Source: Fulvivirga imtechensis AK7 | GTDB lineage: Bacteria; Bacteroidota; Bacteroidia; Cytophagales; Cyclobacteriaceae | Assembly (NCBI RefSeq): GCF_000331535.1 | Contig: NZ_AMZN01000031.1 | Span: forward strand, 1 to 43,045 | DNA: 43,045 bases | Direction: 5' to 3' | In this document: positions 42,124 through 43,045 of the stretch, piece after piece | Layout of the letters: the number at the start of each line of letters is the position of its first letter | Position numbering within the stretch: the stretch's first letter is position 1 | Translations under genes and position numbers: made by a program | The notes under the pieces: model-generated | Told to the model about the DNA's origin: nothing | Databases searched by the model: none | The model's input: the letters and a program-made list of their open reading frames with translations, nothing else

Positions 42124-42744
42124 TCACAGCATATCTTTCTTTTTAGCCCGTACTACTACAAAGGCCCCCTCACCATACCCGGGCTGAGGAGATTCTACAG
42201 TGGTGATCTGGTCGGGAAGATGAAAGAGGGTTTGACAAAAGCTAAATTCATTAAACCAGGCACGACTCAGCTCGAATACCACTTTTTCCACAGCATATAT
42301 GTTTATTTGCCGGTAAAAAGGGATAAGTGGCAGGTGTGTGGCGTATTGTTGGCCCATGCTATGTTGGCGATCGATAAAGCCTAACACCAGCACTCCGTTG
42401 GGTTTTAGCACCCGGTGAGCTTCTTCAAAGGTGACATGCAGGTCGTTAAAATTATTGATGCAGCAGACATTAACAATGAAGTCAAATTGATTTTCAGTAA
42501 AAGGCAGTGGTTTCACCGTTCTTATTTTCCGGTTCATTTTGGATGCCTTTTTGCCAGATTTTGGAATATTTAAGGCGTTAATAAACACATTATATCCTAA
42601 AGGTAGCTCTAACCCTTCAAGGCCCCTTCCCTTGACAACCGGCAACATCTGTCTGAGCGCTTTTATTTTTGACTGGAATATCATTGGATAGGTACTTCCA
42701 CCATTCTCCTCTCCACTGGTCGCTTCACTTTGAGAAATAATCAT
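42124..42744 (-). CDS. Class I SAM-dependent methyltransferase-like protein, degenerate
   Basis: 206 aa. The post-I and motif IV/V region is recognisable: PLPFTENQFDFIVNVCCINN and EEAHRVLKPNGVLVLGFIDR, as in UbiE-type methyltransferases. The glycine-rich SAM motif I (usual E/D-x-G-x-G-x-G) is missing: the region reads GLEGLELPLGYNVFINAL, so activity is uncertain. The N terminus is Ser/Gly-rich. It may methylate a quinone, lipid or small molecule, or be a paralogue that lost catalysis. Convergent with the hybrid regulator. Confidence 0.78.
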   Translation of the reverse strand: MIISQSEATSGEENGGSTYPMIFQSKIKALRQMLPVVKGRGLEGLELPLGYNVFINALNIPKSGKKASKMNRKIRTVKPLPFTENQFDFIVNVCCINNFNDLHVTFEEAHRVLKPNGVLVLGFIDRQHSMGQQYATHLPLIPFYRQINIYAVEKVVFELSRAWFNEFSFCQTLFHLPDQITTVESPQPGYGEGAFVVVRAKKKDML

Positions 42745-42864
42745 ACCTGAGTTTTTACAAAAATAATGCCGCGCCGTTCCGAAGAAAATGACATTTGACA
42801 GGACGATGAGAGACAGAAATCAGCCGGGAAGCTGTGAGCGGTGAGCAGCAAGCCACAATCCACA

Positions 42865-42949
42865 ACCAGTAGCCAGTAATCGGTAATCGGTGATAGGTAA
42901 TCGGTAAGCGGTAATCGGTGATCGTCCCTCGGCCCTCTGCGCCACGCTC
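42865..42949. repeat. Heptanucleotide repeat tract with the same flank as 14539, inverted
   Basis: Eight units (ACCAGTA, GCCAGTA, ATCGGTA, ATCGGTG and variants) at 42865-42920, then CTCTGCGCCACGCTC at 42935-42949, the reverse complement of the 15-mer flanking the tract at 14.5 kb. It lies in the 301-bp gene-free end of the window. Confidence 0.8.
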
Positions 42950-42961
42950 CCCGCCCGTTAA

Positions 42962-42993
42962 GGTGTCAGACGGTTTTGAACCGTTCAGACACC
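42962..42993. repeat. Nested inverted repeat near the window end
   Basis: GGTGTC pairs with GACACC, and inside it CGGTT pairs with AACCG around TTG. Could act as a terminator or a repeat unit; no T-run follows. Confidence 0.5.
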
Positions 42994-43045
42994 GGGCTTA
43001 ATGAAGTAATAAAAAGCCTGCTTTACTAAGCCTGTAAGGACTAGT

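Noticed and set aside
1-43045. tRNA or rRNA genes, intact insertion sequences or prophage genes
   Set aside because: None recognised by reading; no cloverleaf, rRNA conserved stretch or transposase domain was seen. A tRNAscan/Infernal search would settle it.

Overview
The window looks like a chromosomal piece of a Bacteroidota bacterium, most likely of the Cytophagales branch (inference). The reasons are several lipoproteins with loose Bacteroidota-style lipoboxes, a complete curli-type operon (csgE, csgF, csgG, csgA-like, csgB-like), a MORN/YwqK-type repeat protein, few Shine-Dalgarno sequences, and intergenic DNA full of small inverted-repeat elements. I saw no tRNA, rRNA, CRISPR array, phage gene or intact transposase.

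Layout. 0.5-9.5 kb: a membrane MORN-repeat protein, a carotenoid oxygenase, a small lipoprotein, a SmpA-like acidic protein, a truncated GxxExxY gene beside a duplicated hairpin element, aconitase, a DUF6567-like lipoprotein, a CDP-alcohol phosphatidyltransferase and a flavodoxin. 9.5-24 kb: a stress/dormancy-flavoured block with a 137-aa coiled-coil protein divergent from PEP synthase, an AI-2E permease, an OsmC-family protein, a baeRF-like protein, a PAS histidine kinase with its response regulator, a second stand-alone regulator, Hsp20, a triple-BON protein, a PfkB-family kinase and a ribosome hibernation factor. MITE-like elements interrupt this block at 18.9-19.6 kb and 24.0-24.7 kb. 24.7-30.5 kb (minus strand): the curli operon, followed by a lipoprotein with a TolB/PD40-like region. 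30.7-35.7 kb (minus strand): a LolA-like protein, two FtsX-type permeases, an ATPase and an outer-membrane barrel, arranged as one tight operon. 36-42 kb: a polymer-forming (bactofilin-like) membrane protein, a tandem universal stress protein, a second 137-aa coiled-coil protein, and a hybrid two-component system whose regulator fuses a receiver to a Crp/Fnr-type output. A degenerate methyltransferase closes the window.

The most interesting signal is regulatory. The palindrome TGAT-N4-ATCA (FNR/CRP-like) occurs at least eight times exactly, always between genes and usually 60-110 bp before a start codon. It lies in front of PEP synthase/coiled-coil protein A, the OsmC-family protein, Hsp20, the bactofilin-like protein/ABC operon, universal stress protein/coiled-coil protein B, the DUF6567-like lipoprotein and the PAS kinase of the hybrid system. 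One-mismatch copies lie before the PfkB/HPF pair and the baeRF-like gene. The receiver-Crp/Fnr fusion protein encoded here carries an E-x-x-N-R recognition helix and is the obvious candidate for reading these sites. The window therefore appears to hold much of a DosR-like dormancy or low-energy regulon together with its own candidate controller. The two 137-aa coiled-coil paralogues at divergent sites are likely uncharacterised members.

Mobile DNA: two elements of about 300 bp share 17-bp terminal inverted repeats and are each flanked by a perfect 10-bp direct repeat. One is nested in a 651-bp element with its own 13-bp perfect inverted ends. Heptanucleotide tandem repeats occur at four intergenic loci.
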